Assembly (NCBI GenBank): GCA_900543145.1
Contig: UQPZ01000003.1
Location: 62,001 to 126,000 of the forward strand
Source of the DNA: an uncultured Ruminococcus sp.
GTDB lineage: Bacteria > Bacillota > Clostridia > Oscillospirales > Ruminococcaceae
Length of the DNA stretch: 64,000 nucleotides
Direction of reading: 5' to 3'
The translations under genes were made by a program, and so were the position numbers. The notes beneath the pieces were generated by a model. That model was given only the letters and a program-made list of their open reading frames with translations. It made no database searches and was not told the origin of the DNA. Below are positions 33,301-42,900 of this stretch, piece by piece (the stretch's first letter is position 1; every line of letters starts with the position of its first letter).

Positions 33301-35132
33301 TCGGTAAGAGTTTGTCCTTTAAAACCGCCCTTTTCCTGCTCGAGAGTAATAGTCCAGGGAATTTCAAGAGTTTCGGTTTCCTCATTGTTAATTACCGTAC
33401 CCCTGTTTTTATAAACATTATTTTTCCTGGAATATTCCGCAGTATCCGTATCTCTGTCCTTTTCCGAGTAGTCGGGGTCGGTAAGTACGGCGGTATTTAC
33501 CGTAGTATACTTATCTCCTGAAACCTGTGTAGCGTCCTCGATACGGTCGGTAGAATAGGTTATCAATATCTCCGTTACGCTGTCGGGAACTGTACCGAAC
33601 GTAACAGATTTACCGTCAGTTCCCAAGGTATAGTCTATCGGAGTCCCGTCCGACTGAACCACATTTAAAGTACCGTTCTTAACAGCGGCCGCCACAAGCT
33701 CATCTGTAACGGTAAATCCGCTTAAAGAACCGCTTGTGCTGTTATTCGTGACCTTGATCGTCCATTTATAAGTTGAATCCTGATTATTTGTTTCGTGATA
33801 CTTATCAACATCATAAGGCTTTTCAACAGAAGCCGAAGCGTCTTTTGACTGGTTATCATCCGGAGTTTTTATAACCGCCTTATTGGTATAATCAGAATCG
33901 GCAGCAAGATCGGTTTCGTAGGTAATAGAGATCTGCTTATCGGTAACTCTCTCTTTAAAAGTAAGCACGCCGTCAGATATCTCATATTTATCGGGATCAA
34001 TACCCGTAACAGTCATTCCGGCTTTAAATGCAAAATCCTCTATCTTAAATCCATTAAGGTCTATTCCGTAGCCGTTGTCGATCGTTATCGTCCACTGTGC
34101 TTTATTGTTGGTATAATCCGGAGTTCCGGATTTTTTAATATCCATTTTCGCAGGGACCCATACATGAACATCATCCTCGGTAACAACGCTGCCGTTACTG
34201 TCGTTGACTGCCGCTTTATTATAGGCATTACCGTTATTTAAAGCTATTGAGCTTGGTATCGGAGTTTTATAGGTTATTGTCACCGATTTATCCGTAACAT
34301 CTCCGAAAATATACTTTCCGCTGTCCGGATCGTAGCTTCCGGCAGTTCCTGTGATCTCAAGAGCCTGCCCAAGCATACTGTCAGTAAGGTAAAAATCGTT
34401 CAGAGAATCCCCGTTCGGATTATCCACTTTAATAGTCCATGTTATAGTTCCGTCATCATTATTCGTACCTGATTTTTCAAGGGTAAGCTTTCTTTCAGGA
34501 TAACCCGGAACAACGACCGTCGTATCTCCGAACGAAATATTTATATCGGTATTATTATCGGTAGCGGCGCGTTCAACGTCAGCGTCGAAAGTTAGAGTAC
34601 CGCTTATAGCCTCTCCTTCATGCTTTGCCAGATACTCGTCGGTAAAAGTAATTATTACATATCCGTCCTCTGTAATAATATATGTACCGGATTTTTCATT
34701 TTTATCATATACGTTTCCCGGAGTAAGATTACCGCTGCCGTCCTGAGGAAGTCCTCCCTTGGGAACTACTATGTGTTCGTCAAGCTTATAGTATATATGC
34801 GGCTGGGTATTGCTTACGTCGCCTGCCAGCAGTGCATAGCCTATATTAAAAACGACGTGTTTTATCTCAGAATTCCCGGTATTGCTGACATCTGTAACGC
34901 TTGCTTCTATAATATTAGGTTCAAAATTATACGCTCCGTCCGGAACCGCCGATGAAGCGGTAAGCTGCTGGACAGACACTGAATCCGACGACATACTTAT
35001 AGCCGGCATTATCAGACTTGCAAAAACGGAAACGGCAACGATAAGCGACAGTGCGGCAGCCGCTGCTCTCCAGCGCCTGTGCTTTTTATGCTTATTCATA
35101 AAATGCCGTATTCTGCCGTTAAAATCAAGCAC
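30312..35132 (-). CDS. Giant tip adhesin of the pilus, 1606 aa
   Basis: A 1606-aa surface protein with a basic N-terminus and signal/anchor segment (about residues 20-48). The N-terminal two-thirds is a stack of related ~110-residue beta domains, each with a W-T-I-x-[VI]-x-N core and an I-T-Y-x-[TS] end (about 215-300, 330-415, 435-525, 565-680, 715-890, then a divergent set to ~1170). Next come a SpaA domain (~1180-1300; V-E-T-E-A-P-D-G-Y) and two Cna-B domains (~1310-1430, 1435-1560), then M-P-D-T-G (1568-1572), a helix and a basic tail. The start is GTG 35132 with GGAAGGGAG. Ligand unknown. Confidence 0.9.
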   Translation of the reverse strand: MLDFNGRIRHFMNKHKKHRRWRAAAAALSLIVAVSVFASLIMPAISMSSDSVSVQQLTASSAVPDGAYNFEPNIIEASVTDVSNTGNSEIKHVVFNIGYALLAGDVSNTQPHIYYKLDEHIVVPKGGLPQDGSGNLTPGNVYDKNEKSGTYIITEDGYVIITFTDEYLAKHEGEAISGTLTFDADVERAATDNNTDINISFGDTTVVVPGYPERKLTLEKSGTNNDDGTITWTIKVDNPNGDSLNDFYLTDSMLGQALEITGTAGSYDPDSGKYIFGDVTDKSVTITYKTPIPSSIALNNGNAYNKAAVNDSNGSVVTEDDVHVWVPAKMDIKKSGTPDYTNNKAQWTITIDNGYGIDLNGFKIEDFAFKAGMTVTGIDPDKYEISDGVLTFKERVTDKQISITYETDLAADSDYTNKAVIKTPDDNQSKDASASVEKPYDVDKYHETNNQDSTYKWTIKVTNNSTSGSLSGFTVTDELVAAAVKNGTLNVVQSDGTPIDYTLGTDGKSVTFGTVPDSVTEILITYSTDRIEDATQVSGDKYTTVNTAVLTDPDYSEKDRDTDTAEYSRKNNVYKNRGTVINNEETETLEIPWTITLEQEKGGFKGQTLTDIMTTGDSASTHFITEAQAAGAVIEYIPAGSSSYTAMNADHYSIVRSDGGFSVSFKDEEFFDDIRDIRITYSSTVDYSEVSGGAAITYKNTVSFNGKEDNKSFDFIKPDGSVPYKKFDAWYSKNDGDFSNQTSDTTKYKPENLDKVTIDGTEYYLFKWLIEVNDNHIYTSGTEIVLKDTLPAGLKLYEDAKVKGWTDPSNKYDLPNSTYSWDSNRYNITEENGQQLITFTINGHNGQKYSISYSAMISVPEFEKLLKENNGAVSFTNRLQDADGKYDEISQTQRVEVGVLSKTGGQTNGAAGYIDYTVDINPDANDLSSGDTLTLVDTLKSGTYYDPDGTANVCNDPGAFQVSLQSIKIYEVDSEGKEHPLPSGQYSYVLDDTRPMETVDASASVTAVSDTEYRISGFLPESKGKIVLYGTAGKKVSGTVYYTDSYGNRIWNNSADTRFEQLTYDENGIAECSFEVWNNIPQGAYIGIALDNNTWDQNYQLPDQITADFTKTFHKYAAQLTFNVPDGKHIRIKYTYYGWRETDSLDDSVGVFNNISIDTQTISDNAVHEDLFVIKDHTQSTSTANSPIKIEKVDAGDYSTLLKASFNLYKYDAENNVWLAASKLGNGVKALRIEEWSADAAPAVITTSETEAFQLELVDNIKEDGSLYKLVETEAPDGYILLDKPIYFAYRVPPEKLPEGVDSYKLILSDGSLAVPNLKNISVTAQKTWGGNEAHTADTVTLQLYSSLINQSDGFPPDVNLDKVGEPVTVAYNNGKWTYIWDNLVNGDKNSLPVYYYVKEIAYNVGGVDYTVGEEGAPYSPVYYNNGINSDGIIEIENDNAMKVEKLWKDLNGNTIAAPSDAENIVFDLYWSTVAPNDPDRVNNADGIPEGSQIVFYDQVLNRANGWSTTFDNLPASDPNNGNQLYYYVVEKTAIEGFTVSYSNNGSVSRGTISIINKSDTVDESVQMPDTGGTGTAGFYAAGAVICGAALYGFYKNKRRCKTNAK

Positions 35133-35165
35133 TTGAATTACTCCCTTCCATTTTGATTCGGGCTA

Positions 35166-35738
35166 TTATTTCAGAGTTCCCAGTTCCTTAAAAGGCCATA
35201 TTCTGAAGCTGACCTTGCCTACGACCGACTCCTCGGAAACACAGCCTACAGTTGAAGAACGGCTGTCAATAGATGTTGACCTATGATCACCCATTACGAA
35301 AACGCGCTCGTCCGGGACCTGATACGGCAATTCTATGTCGCACTCGCCCAGCGCCTTTTCATTAAGATAAGGCTCGTCCAACGGTTCTTCATTTACATAA
35401 ACCGTTCCGTCCTCATCTATATCAATATAGTCCCCTGAAACGCCGATAACACGTTTCAGCAGAATTTTGTTATTGTAATAAAACGCTATTATATCGCCCT
35501 GCTTAAACTCCCCGGTTTTTCTGCATACTACAAGCTGTCCGTTGATAAGAGTCGGCGACATACTCGTTCCTGTAACCCTCAGTACAGGCATAAACAGCAT
35601 TGAGATCAGTACCGCCGCTGCCGCTGTAACGATCAAAGACGATACCGTACTTATAAGTATCCTTCTGAATTCCTTCCGTGCCTTAACCCTTTTAAGCTCG
35701 GCTTCCAGCTGCTTTGCCGCAGGAAATTCATTATCCAT
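35166..35738 (-). CDS. lepB: Signal peptidase I of the pilus operon
   Basis: A 190-aa type I signal peptidase with one N-terminal membrane helix (about residues 25-48). The catalytic Ser is in G-T-S-M-S-P-T-L and the Lys in L-L-K-R-V-I-G. The box-E motif is M-G-D-H-R-S-T-S-I-D-S-R. Unlike several pilus-island SipA proteins, the Ser-Lys dyad is intact. ATG 35738 overlaps the stop of the small coiled-coil gene by 8 nt and has GGAGA upstream; a longer frame to 35774 lies wholly inside that gene. It probably matures the pilins. Confidence 0.92.
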   Translation of the reverse strand: MDNEFPAAKQLEAELKRVKARKEFRRILISTVSSLIVTAAAAVLISMLFMPVLRVTGTSMSPTLINGQLVVCRKTGEFKQGDIIAFYYNNKILLKRVIGVSGDYIDIDEDGTVYVNEEPLDEPYLNEKALGECDIELPYQVPDERVFVMGDHRSTSIDSRSSTVGCVSEESVVGKVSFRIWPFKELGTLK

Positions 35739-35976
35739 TAGGCTTATTCTCCGTTTCATCGGCGGTCTTGACATTCATTGCAGTACAAAGCCCGTCCAGC
35801 TGTCTTGACATATGCTTCAGAGCCGCCTCAAGCTCTTTATACCCCTCTGCCTTTTCCCTAAGCTCAAGCTTCAGTGATATATTTTCCTCAGCCGTACTGT
35901 CAAGTTCTTTTTTCATTGAAACCAATATTTCAAGCAGTTCTGCACGGTTAAGCCTCCGCAATTCCTTATCAGTCAT
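35731..35976 (-). CDS. Small coiled-coil protein, first gene of the pilus operon
   Basis: An 81-aa charged protein (M-T-D-K-E-L-R-R-L-N-R-A-E-L-L-E-I-L) that is almost all heptad-like helix up to about residue 65, with a short disordered end. There is no signal peptide, so it is cytoplasmic. The RBS GGAGAG sits before ATG 35976; a TTG precedes it in frame. It opens the pilus operon, about 65 nt behind the promoter at 36048-36076, and overlaps lepB. I do not know its role; a regulatory or assembly function is possible. Confidence 0.75.
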   Translation of the reverse strand: MTDKELRRLNRAELLEILVSMKKELDSTAEENISLKLELREKAEGYKELEAALKHMSRQLDGLCTAMNVKTADETENKPNG

Positions 35977-36047
35977 CAAAACACTCTCCGATATACCACG
36001 CTAAAGTGATAAAACGTTGTACTAATACATTTTTTATTCTTAATTTT

Positions 36048-36076
36048 ATTATACCATCGGAACGCTATAAAGTCAA
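36048..36076 (-). promoter_or_regulatory. Sigma-A promoter of the pilus operon
   Basis: Minus strand: TTGACT (36071-36076), 17-nt spacer, TATAAT (36048-36053). It is the only good promoter seen ahead of the seven-gene block, giving a leader of about 65 nt. Confidence 0.75.
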
Positions 36077-36212
36077 GGTACAAAAGCTATTTTTTAAAAT
36101 TTAGCACTTATTTAGTCAAAACCTATCAATAAAATTCCAAAGTACGCTTTTTCATATATTAAAGCCGCTGTTAAAGTAATTTTTTTTAAACCGCCGTTTG
36201 AAAAACAAAAAA

Positions 36213-39200
36213 CTATCCCAGCTTTATTTCAGCTCCCTCATTCAGCCTGAACGAATAAATATAACAGGCTTTGACAGGCATATCAAGAAGCAGGTCAAAC
36301 GCCGCCTTATAAAGCTCAAGCTGCGTTCTGTAGCCGTAAAGCTCAGAAATATCCCGAAAATTGTCGGTTTTATAGTCCACAAGAACATAGCCGTCGTCTT
36401 CTTTGAATATACAATCGGCAATTCCCTGAAGCATAGATCCGGAAGACATATATCGTTCATACTTACTGTCAAGTTTCAAATCGGAAAAGCTTACGAGAAA
36501 CTGCTTTTCTCTTATTATCATACTGCTTCGGCTCATTCTTTTATAGAACTCTCCGCCGAAAAACCTCTTTACAGCGTCAAGATATACTCCTCCCGCTTCT
36601 CTTTCAGACATACAGCCTTTATCAACAAGTCTTTTCAGCTCTGATGAAACGTCCTCCGCAGCGTTTTTATAATCAGCAAGCTCCATAAATAAGTGGGTGC
36701 AGGTTCCCTTCTGTGCCGAATTCAGCTTTCCTATCTCATCAGACAGCCTGGGGAGCTGCGGAAAGAACTCAGGATTTTTAACTCCGTATTCAAGCTCCTT
36801 TTCCTCTTTTACCAGCTCGGTTACCGTAAGCTTTGAAGGAGTATCGGAAAATTCATGGGAATATCTGAAATTATAACGTTCGCACAATTGCGATACAAGC
36901 TTTTTATCTGGATATATCGGCTTGAAAGCAGTACGGGAAGCTTCCTTTACGTCAGGAGATCCTTCGCTCCTAAAACTGATGACCGCTTCCGTTTCAAGCT
37001 GAGGAAGTTTTTCCTCAACCCCCATTTTTTCAAGAAAGGTCTCATTTCCGGGACAGCAAAGCAGAACTGCGCAGAGCCATTCAAGATAAGAGCCGCACTG
37101 TCTTACGATCCTGCTGTTTATTCCTCCTGTACGTGAGATCTCCTCGGCAATTGCGTTTACAGTACGTCTTGTGTCAAAACGGCCGTTACTGCTTTCACGT
37201 ATCATAACAGGAATAAACAGCTTCTCCTTTGCTCTGGTCAGCGCAACGTAAAGCAAACGTATTTCCTCGCTCAGAGTCTTATTGCGGCCTATAACGCTCA
37301 GCGCCTTATGACTTATAGTTTCGGTCTGAGTGAGCCTCTTATGATCAAGTATCGTAAAGCCTGCCCCAAGCTGTTCGTCAAGCAGCATTCTTTCGCTTAT
37401 ATCAGATAAATTGAATTGCTTATCAATACCGCAAAGAAATACAAACGGATATTCCAGACCCTTTGATTTATGTATAGTCTTAACGCTTACGCTGTCCTCG
37501 CCCTCTGTTACGGTAACCGCCTGACGGAAATCCTTTCCGCTTTCATATACAGAATCAAGGTATCTGATAAAGCCTGTTACGCCGCCCTCTCCGCTGTTTT
37601 CATAAGACGCCGCATACTCCAGCAGAAGACGCAGATTAGCACGCTTCTGCCTGCTGTTTTCATAAGCTGAAGCAACCGCAAAAAATCCCGTTTCGTCATA
37701 TATTTTTCTTATAAGCCTTGTAAGTGACATTCCGGCGGCATAAAACCTCAGTCTTTTAATAAGCTCAAGAGCGTACCTGCATTTCTCCTCAAGCACAGGA
37801 TCTTCAAGATATATTTTATCCGCTTCTCTTTCGTGAGCATTTTCTGCTTTTCCGATTGAATTTATTATCTGATAAATATGCTTTGAATAAGAGCCGCCTG
37901 ATCTGCAAAGATTTCTCAGTACCGCTGTTTCATCGGCGGTAAAGCTCATTACAGGCGACATCATTACCGAAGCCATAGCCATATCCTGCATAGGATTATC
38001 TATTACCCGAAGAAGATTTACCATAACTGCGATTTCTCTCGCTTTAAGGTAGCCATTGGTTTCCTCGCTGAAGGCCTTGAGTCCTACAGCTTCCAAAGCG
38101 GCTGAAAGCTTTGAGGTCGCAGATTTAGACCGTGAAAGCACACAAAAGTCCGACGGACGGCAGCAGCGTCTTTCAGCACCGTCGTAAACGGGAAAGCCCT
38201 CGTCGATAAGCTGTCTTATACGCTTGGCAATAATATAGTTTTCTTCTGTAAAAAGAACATAATCGTCCTCGTCGGAATCTTCCGATCCGTTCTTATCAGC
38301 GGAAAGCTCCGCCATAATAATTTCAGTATCCGGGTTTTCTCCTTCGTACTCCGCTCCCTGCTGCAGGGCTTCATCGGCGCTGTAAACAAGCTCTCCGACC
38401 TCTTCGCTCATAAGGTTTTCAAAAACTAGATTTACAAAATCAATTATATTCTTTCTTGAACGGAAGTTCTGCTTTAAGGAAACTGATCTCAAGATACGGC
38501 TGTTCTCTTTATTCGCCGCCTTTTCCCGGGCATTTATGAACAGCTGAGGATTAGACTGTCTGAAACGGTAGATCGACTGCTTAACGTCGCCTACAACAAA
38601 AACGTTTTTGCCGAGGACCGACAGATCGTCCGTATCTGAAAGCGCTTTGAAAATAAGCTCCTGAAGATTATTTACATCCTGAAATTCGTCTATAAGTATA
38701 ACCTGATAATCACGGTTTTTCACGATCTCTTCGGCAAGCGGGGTACGGATCGTTTTTCCGTTTTCCCTTTTTACCAGAAGCCTTATCGCCATTCTTTCAA
38801 CATCGGAAAATTCCAGAGCATTCCTGATTACCTTTTCATTCCAGGAATATTCCTCCGTACTTCTGCAAAGACCGCAGAGCGCCTTGAAAATTCTCTTTGC
38901 AGTCAGAAGATCCTCTCTTATGTGAAGACCAGTTCTGCGGCAGGAGGCTCTTATTTTTTTTACGCAGTCCTTACAGCCTTCCCTGAGCTTTTTTATCTGC
39001 TCCGCACCTAAAGCTCTTTCTTCAAGCTGAGCAGGCGCAATATCGCCCTTAGGAAAAGCGACGGTCAGCCTTTTCCACTGTAAGCTTTGCGAAAAGCTGT
39101 ATATCTCCTCCCATGAACCGTTGTCAAGTGTGCCGATAAACGCTTTTATAAGCTCTTCGTCGGAATTAAGCGCCTCACCCGCCGATTCCTTACAGCCGAA

Positions 39201-39926
39201 TTTTTCATGCAGGCGGTAAAATACCGACTTTGCGTTTTCATTAAGCTTCAAGGCCTTTTCAAGCACTTCTCTGTATTCGTAAGCCGCAGTACCGATAAAA
39301 TCCGAGATCCTGCTTTCATCAGTAAATTCTGCGGCTTTTTCCTCTGTCCACTCTTCCGGAAACGGCAGAGAACGCAGAAAGCCGTAAAGCTTTGCAACGA
39401 TTTCCTCAACAGTCTGCTCTGAGCTGTCCGAAAGAGATTCAACTAAAAAGTCAAGCTCCTCAGGTTCCTCCTCCGCTAATTTGTCCATAGCCGCCGAAAC
39501 CGCATTTTTAAGTATGACCTCTGAATCGGTTTCGTCAAGTATCTTTATTCCGTCCTGAAGCTCAAACTCATGAAGATTGTTCTTTACAAGATCCAGACAG
39601 AAAGCGTTGATAGTATTTATTTTTGCCAAAGCAAGCCTGTCCTGCTGGCTCTGGAGCCACTTTCTGCGTTCAGGGTCTGTTTCCTCCAGTATTTTCTTTT
39701 CAAATGCATAGGAAAGCTTTTCTTTCATCTGCGTCGTAGCGTCTACCGTAAAGGTCACAGCAAGCAGACGGTCGGCAGGTATATTTCTGCTTTTGTCAGC
39801 CAACAGGCTTATCGTGCGTTCGATCAAAACTGCGGTCTTTCCGCTTCCAGCCGCCGCCGAAACGACAACTCCCCTGTCGGTGGTATCAATAGCCGTCCTC
39901 TGATCTTCCGTCCATTTTACCGCCAT
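36213..39926 (-). CDS. addA: ATP-dependent helicase/nuclease subunit A
   Basis: A 1237-aa UvrD-type helicase with nuclease. Walker A S-A-A-A-G-S-G-K-T lies near residues 22-31. Further motifs are L-I-D-E-F-Q-D-V-N (Walker B), V-G-D-V-K-Q-S-I-Y-R-F-R, Q-N-F-R-S, T-I-H-K-S-K-G-L-E-Y-P-F-V and Y-V-A-L-T-R-A. The C-terminal RecB-type nuclease has V-L-V-D-Y-K-T-D and Q-L-E-L-Y. With AddB it resects double-strand ends for recombination and degrades foreign DNA. The start overlaps the end of addB by 10 nt. Length and motifs are complete. Confidence 0.97.
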   Translation of the reverse strand: MAVKWTEDQRTAIDTTDRGVVVSAAAGSGKTAVLIERTISLLADKSRNIPADRLLAVTFTVDATTQMKEKLSYAFEKKILEETDPERRKWLQSQQDRLALAKINTINAFCLDLVKNNLHEFELQDGIKILDETDSEVILKNAVSAAMDKLAEEEPEELDFLVESLSDSSEQTVEEIVAKLYGFLRSLPFPEEWTEEKAAEFTDESRISDFIGTAAYEYREVLEKALKLNENAKSVFYRLHEKFGCKESAGEALNSDEELIKAFIGTLDNGSWEEIYSFSQSLQWKRLTVAFPKGDIAPAQLEERALGAEQIKKLREGCKDCVKKIRASCRRTGLHIREDLLTAKRIFKALCGLCRSTEEYSWNEKVIRNALEFSDVERMAIRLLVKRENGKTIRTPLAEEIVKNRDYQVILIDEFQDVNNLQELIFKALSDTDDLSVLGKNVFVVGDVKQSIYRFRQSNPQLFINAREKAANKENSRILRSVSLKQNFRSRKNIIDFVNLVFENLMSEEVGELVYSADEALQQGAEYEGENPDTEIIMAELSADKNGSEDSDEDDYVLFTEENYIIAKRIRQLIDEGFPVYDGAERRCCRPSDFCVLSRSKSATSKLSAALEAVGLKAFSEETNGYLKAREIAVMVNLLRVIDNPMQDMAMASVMMSPVMSFTADETAVLRNLCRSGGSYSKHIYQIINSIGKAENAHEREADKIYLEDPVLEEKCRYALELIKRLRFYAAGMSLTRLIRKIYDETGFFAVASAYENSRQKRANLRLLLEYAASYENSGEGGVTGFIRYLDSVYESGKDFRQAVTVTEGEDSVSVKTIHKSKGLEYPFVFLCGIDKQFNLSDISERMLLDEQLGAGFTILDHKRLTQTETISHKALSVIGRNKTLSEEIRLLYVALTRAKEKLFIPVMIRESSNGRFDTRRTVNAIAEEISRTGGINSRIVRQCGSYLEWLCAVLLCCPGNETFLEKMGVEEKLPQLETEAVISFRSEGSPDVKEASRTAFKPIYPDKKLVSQLCERYNFRYSHEFSDTPSKLTVTELVKEEKELEYGVKNPEFFPQLPRLSDEIGKLNSAQKGTCTHLFMELADYKNAAEDVSSELKRLVDKGCMSEREAGGVYLDAVKRFFGGEFYKRMSRSSMIIREKQFLVSFSDLKLDSKYERYMSSGSMLQGIADCIFKEDDGYVLVDYKTDNFRDISELYGYRTQLELYKAAFDLLLDMPVKACYIYSFRLNEGAEIKLG

Positions 39927-42900
39927 GCTTTCTCACCGCCTTTCCCGTTTTCCAGAATATTTTCAAGTTCGCTTTCCAGCTTATGAATGTCATTTTTTGT
40001 GATCCTTCTCGGATTCTTAGGAGAAGCGTTTCCGCATATTCCCCAGTAATCACAGTAGCTGCACGGGATCTTTGCGCTTCTTCCCTCTCCCTTGCACACC
40101 GGATCAGCCTTTATATCTCCTTCAAACAGCCTGTCGGCAAGTCCGCAGACCTTATTCAGCGCAAATTTTTCCAGAGCTGCGAACCATTCGGCAGCTACCG
40201 GAGTTTTTCCCCTCGGAGATATGCTTCCGTCCTTGTTGAACGAAAACAGCGTAAACGCTCCTCCGTAGCTTTTATTAAGTGCGCCGACAGCGTTTTCATC
40301 ATCTACCATAATACCGTCAGGTCTGTATTTCCTGGCTCTTACCTCAAATATCAGATCTTCAAGTTTATCGGCTTCCTCTGCGTCAGCAGGGGAAAGCTCG
40401 GCGGGACAGTCTTTCAGGTGATTATACATAACCGCAGACGGTTCAAGCCTTCCGTCGGGATTCAGCTCGTTGACGCTCTGAGTTACCGCCAGCAGATATA
40501 TCATCATTTGTAAATTAAGTCCGCTGTAAAGCTCGGCTATATCGAATGCAGTTGAGCCTGTCTTGTAATCTATGATACGCAGGTATCTTCTTCCGTCGGG
40601 AGCTTCGTATATATCCGCACGGTCTATGCTTCCCCTTATATTTACGGAATAGCCCTTCTCAAGAGTAAGCTTCAGTATACTTTCGCCGTTCTCCTTGGTA
40701 AGATCAAATTCAAATGCCGCAGGTCTGAACATAGACTGCGAAAGCTCAGTCTGTATCAGCCTTATCATATTGTAAGCCGAACTTTCAAGACGCTTCATTT
40801 CCTGTCTGAACCGGGCGTTCTTTCCGTATTCGCCGCCCATTTCCTCCGTACAGTAACGTTCAAATTCTTCATGGATCTTTTGTTTTACCGTTTCCTCACT
40901 GAAGCTAACAAATTCATCGTTGAACAGACGTTTTCCGTCCTTTTCAACGCTCATTATTCTTTCAAGACATCTGTGTATCAAATTTCCCCTGTAAAGATTA
41001 TTAAAAGCCACCCTTTGCGGTGGATAAAGCTTTAGTCCGTATTTACAGAAAAAACTGAAAGGGCAGTTGTAAAAGTCGGTTATCCTGGTCGCGGAAATAT
41101 TAAGATCATTGCTGAAAAACAGCTGCTCTGCGGTTTCGCTTGTTAGCTTATGCGCCTTATTTGACGCAGATTCTTTTACAAAATCAAGCTTCTGACTGTA
41201 TAGATCAGAGGTTTTGAGCGATTCCCCGACAGACACGATCTCAGCAGTTCTGTCTTTGGACTTTTCCAGATACTTATAATAAGCAGTCTTATAGGATGTA
41301 CAGAAAAAGTCAGGAGAAATATTCTGAATTTTTTCCATTTTCATATCCTTAAACATATTTACTGTCATTTTAACAAGCACTGACGGATTTTTCAGCCCCC
41401 CCTGCGAATCGGATTCTGAAAATAAAACATACAGCTTGTCCGACGGCATTGCAGCAGTCTGATATACGGTAAGGCGTTCGTCCTCCAGTGACGAAATAAC
41501 GCCGGTATTAAGATCAACTCCTGCGTCTTCCAGCTGACGCTTTTCTCGCTCGGTCAGCAGTCCGTCGGTCTTGGCGTCCGCAGGAAACACTCCGTCGTTT
41601 GCTTCGATAATAAACAAAGCCTTAACATCCGAAAGCCTTGAACGCTCTGCTCCTGCACATCTTACCGAATCCGTTTTCTGGGGAGGAGCAGAAACCGTCA
41701 TCTGTGAAAGCATAAGCCTGAATATCTCATAGAATCTGCGAAGGGTCAGCTTTTCGTTTCCCATCTGCTCATAAACAGACTGAACAGCGGAAAGTACCGA
41801 TAACCATACCTGCTTAGAAGCTCTTCCCAGTTCAAGCTCGGTATCGTTTGACGAACCAACCGCTCTTTTTACTACGGAATATATCTCCTCCGACAGCTTT
41901 ATTTCGTCCAGCAATTCAAAAAGCGCAGTGCATATCTCCTTTGCACAAGCATTTTCACAAGATGATTTGAATTTCTCAAGCGGCTCGATTATTTTCCGCC
42001 TTGTCTGATCGATACGTTCTGACGGCTCGGAATCCTTGCCGCAGGCTGTGAATTTTTCCAGCCACATTGAACCTCTTACATTCCATTTTATACAGTAATT
42101 TTCAAGGTCGCATACATCGTAATCAAACAACGGACAAAGCGGTGATTTTATGTATCTGAGAATGTTTTCGGTTTTATATTCCGAAGTTAGCACACAGGAA
42201 AAAATACTTTTCAGATAAATAACCAACGCCGACTGTTCAACGCTTCGGCGTTTATCTATAAAGTACGGAATATCGTATCTTTCCATTGTTCCCTCCAGTA
42301 CGGGGGATATATCTTCAAGATTTCTTGCCGCTACGGCGATGTCCTTATATCTATACCCCTCTTCCCGAACCAGCCTAGAAATTTCAGCACAGACAAATTC
42401 CGTTTCTTCATAAATATCTGCTGCCGAAAGAACTCTTACACCGTCTGAACTGTCAGCTTTAGGCGGCGAAATACAGTAAAGGCGGCGGTTGATATGCTCC
42501 AGAGCGGAAACCGAATAATCAAGATCCGACTCAGATATTTCACTGACGGGAATATTAAGGTCTGACGCAGTACGCCTGAGCCTTTCTCTGGTTCTTATCG
42601 TCTGAGCAAACGGCGTCTGATCAGCACTCAGATTTTCCTTATCTGAAATAACTAAAGATACGCACACGCTGTCCGCCTGAGAAAGCATACAGCCAATAAG
42701 ACGGTATTCATCCTGCGAAAAGCTTGAGAAGGAATCCAAAAAGACTTCCGTTTCCTTAAAGTAACCGTTTGCTTGGGCAAGCCTTACACATTCGCCCATA
42801 GAGGTTAGAGCGTCTTTCAGACCTGCCGCCGACAGTTCTTCAAGGTAATATTCATAGAGCGATGAAAGGTCGAACAGTTTGCTGCTGACTGAACCGTCAA

